Shown one piece after another: positions 63,860 to 64,000 of a DNA stretch of 64,000 nucleotides (positions within the stretch are counted from its first letter, which is position 1; each line of letters starts with the position of its first letter). The notes beneath the pieces are model-generated. The model saw only the letters and a program-made list of their open reading frames with translations, was not told the DNA's origin and made no database searches. The DNA is taken from assembly GCA_016715885.1 (NCBI GenBank), contig JADJXL010000018.1:124001-188000 (forward strand), in the 5' to 3' direction. Source of the DNA: Polyangiaceae bacterium. Its GTDB lineage: Bacteria; Myxococcota_A; Polyangia; Polyangiales; Polyangiaceae. The translations under genes were made by a program, and so were the position numbers.

Positions 63860-64000
63860 ATGATTGCCATGGCCTCGATCAAGCGCTTGCCCATCTCGCC
63901 CGCTCGCACGGGACGCCGAGGCATGTCTTTGGTCGAGGTATTGATCACGCTGGCGATCATGACGCTGGTCACCGGGACGGCTGTTTTTGGTCTCGGAGCA
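63860..64000 (+). CDS. minor pseudopilin (GspH-like), truncated by the window end
   Basis: 47 residues visible; the gene continues past the right edge. It starts MIAMASIKRLPISPARTGRRG/MSLVEVLITLAIMTLVTG, with a cleavage Gly at -1 and Glu at +5. The order gspG-gspH is the usual one, but GspI or GspJ cannot be excluded from so short a piece. Confidence 0.8.
   Translation, partial: MIAMASIKRLPISPARTGRRGMSLVEVLITLAIMTLVTGTAVFGLGA

Overview
The window is about 64 kb of GC-rich chromosomal DNA, densely coding, most likely from a myxobacterium (phylum Myxococcota, probably Polyangiales/Sorangiineae). The main clues are a Myxo-CTERM sorting tail (CDS ending at 49781), many Gly/Ser/Ala-rich lipoproteins with VWA, FG-GAP or IPT/TIG domains, MoxR-VWA modules, a very large TPR protein and TPR-STAND ATPases. 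No tRNA, rRNA, CRISPR array or insertion sequence was recognised.

Layout. 1-4.1 kb: the end of a MuiA/DUF4139-like protein, two small hypotheticals, a GNAT acetyltransferase coupled to a PPi-type phosphofructokinase, and a lipoprotein. 4.08-4.49 kb: an almost pure poly-G island. 4.5-13.7 kb: glutamine-dependent NAD synthetase, a parvulin lipoprotein, a VWA lipoprotein, an FG-GAP lipoprotein and a VOC-IPT/TIG fusion. 13.75-14.78 kb: an AhpD-like gene with an in-frame UGA at the CxxC position. 14.9-23.8 kb: a Cys-rich hypothetical, a MoxR ATPase/VWA pair and a PHP-domain lipoprotein. 24-28.1 kb: a three-gene operon (STAND-TPR ATPase, steroid 5-alpha-reductase-like enzyme, NfeD-like membrane protein). 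28.4-30.1 kb: crotonase and 3-hydroxyacyl-CoA dehydrogenase. 30.5-41.7 kb: a 3746-residue TPR protein. 41.8-48.4 kb: class IV aminotransferase, then ebfC-recR-RidA-disordered protein opposite dnaX. 48.4-54.2 kb: Myxo-CTERM protein, a UGA-containing peroxiredoxin, bioA with a histidine kinase, a 2Fe-2S protein and a partner. 54.3-55.7 kb: an NtrC-type regulator. 56-64 kb: a type II secretion operon (gspC, small membrane protein, gspD, gspE, gspF, GspG-like, gspG, gspH start).

The most interesting signals are these. (1) Two thiol-redox genes, a peroxiredoxin (49827-50294) and an AhpD-like protein (14775-13752 on the minus strand), carry TGA exactly where the family has its catalytic Cys. Each TGA is followed by a hairpin whose apical loop starts with G at +18, with the same GTTTC at +18 to +22. 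This is what bacterial selenocysteine insertion looks like. (2) The heptamer GACAAAC (usually followed by C) occurs about 60 times by eye, roughly once per kb, in both orientations, in coding and non-coding DNA. By composition only about five would be expected, so it resembles a DNA uptake or HIP-like genome motif. (3) A long palindromic element lies between genes at 23.9 kb, and a relative sits in frame inside the VWA gene at 18.6 kb. (4) The poly-G island and single-base frameshifts in gspD and the AhpD-like gene may be assembly artefacts and should be checked before biology is inferred from them.
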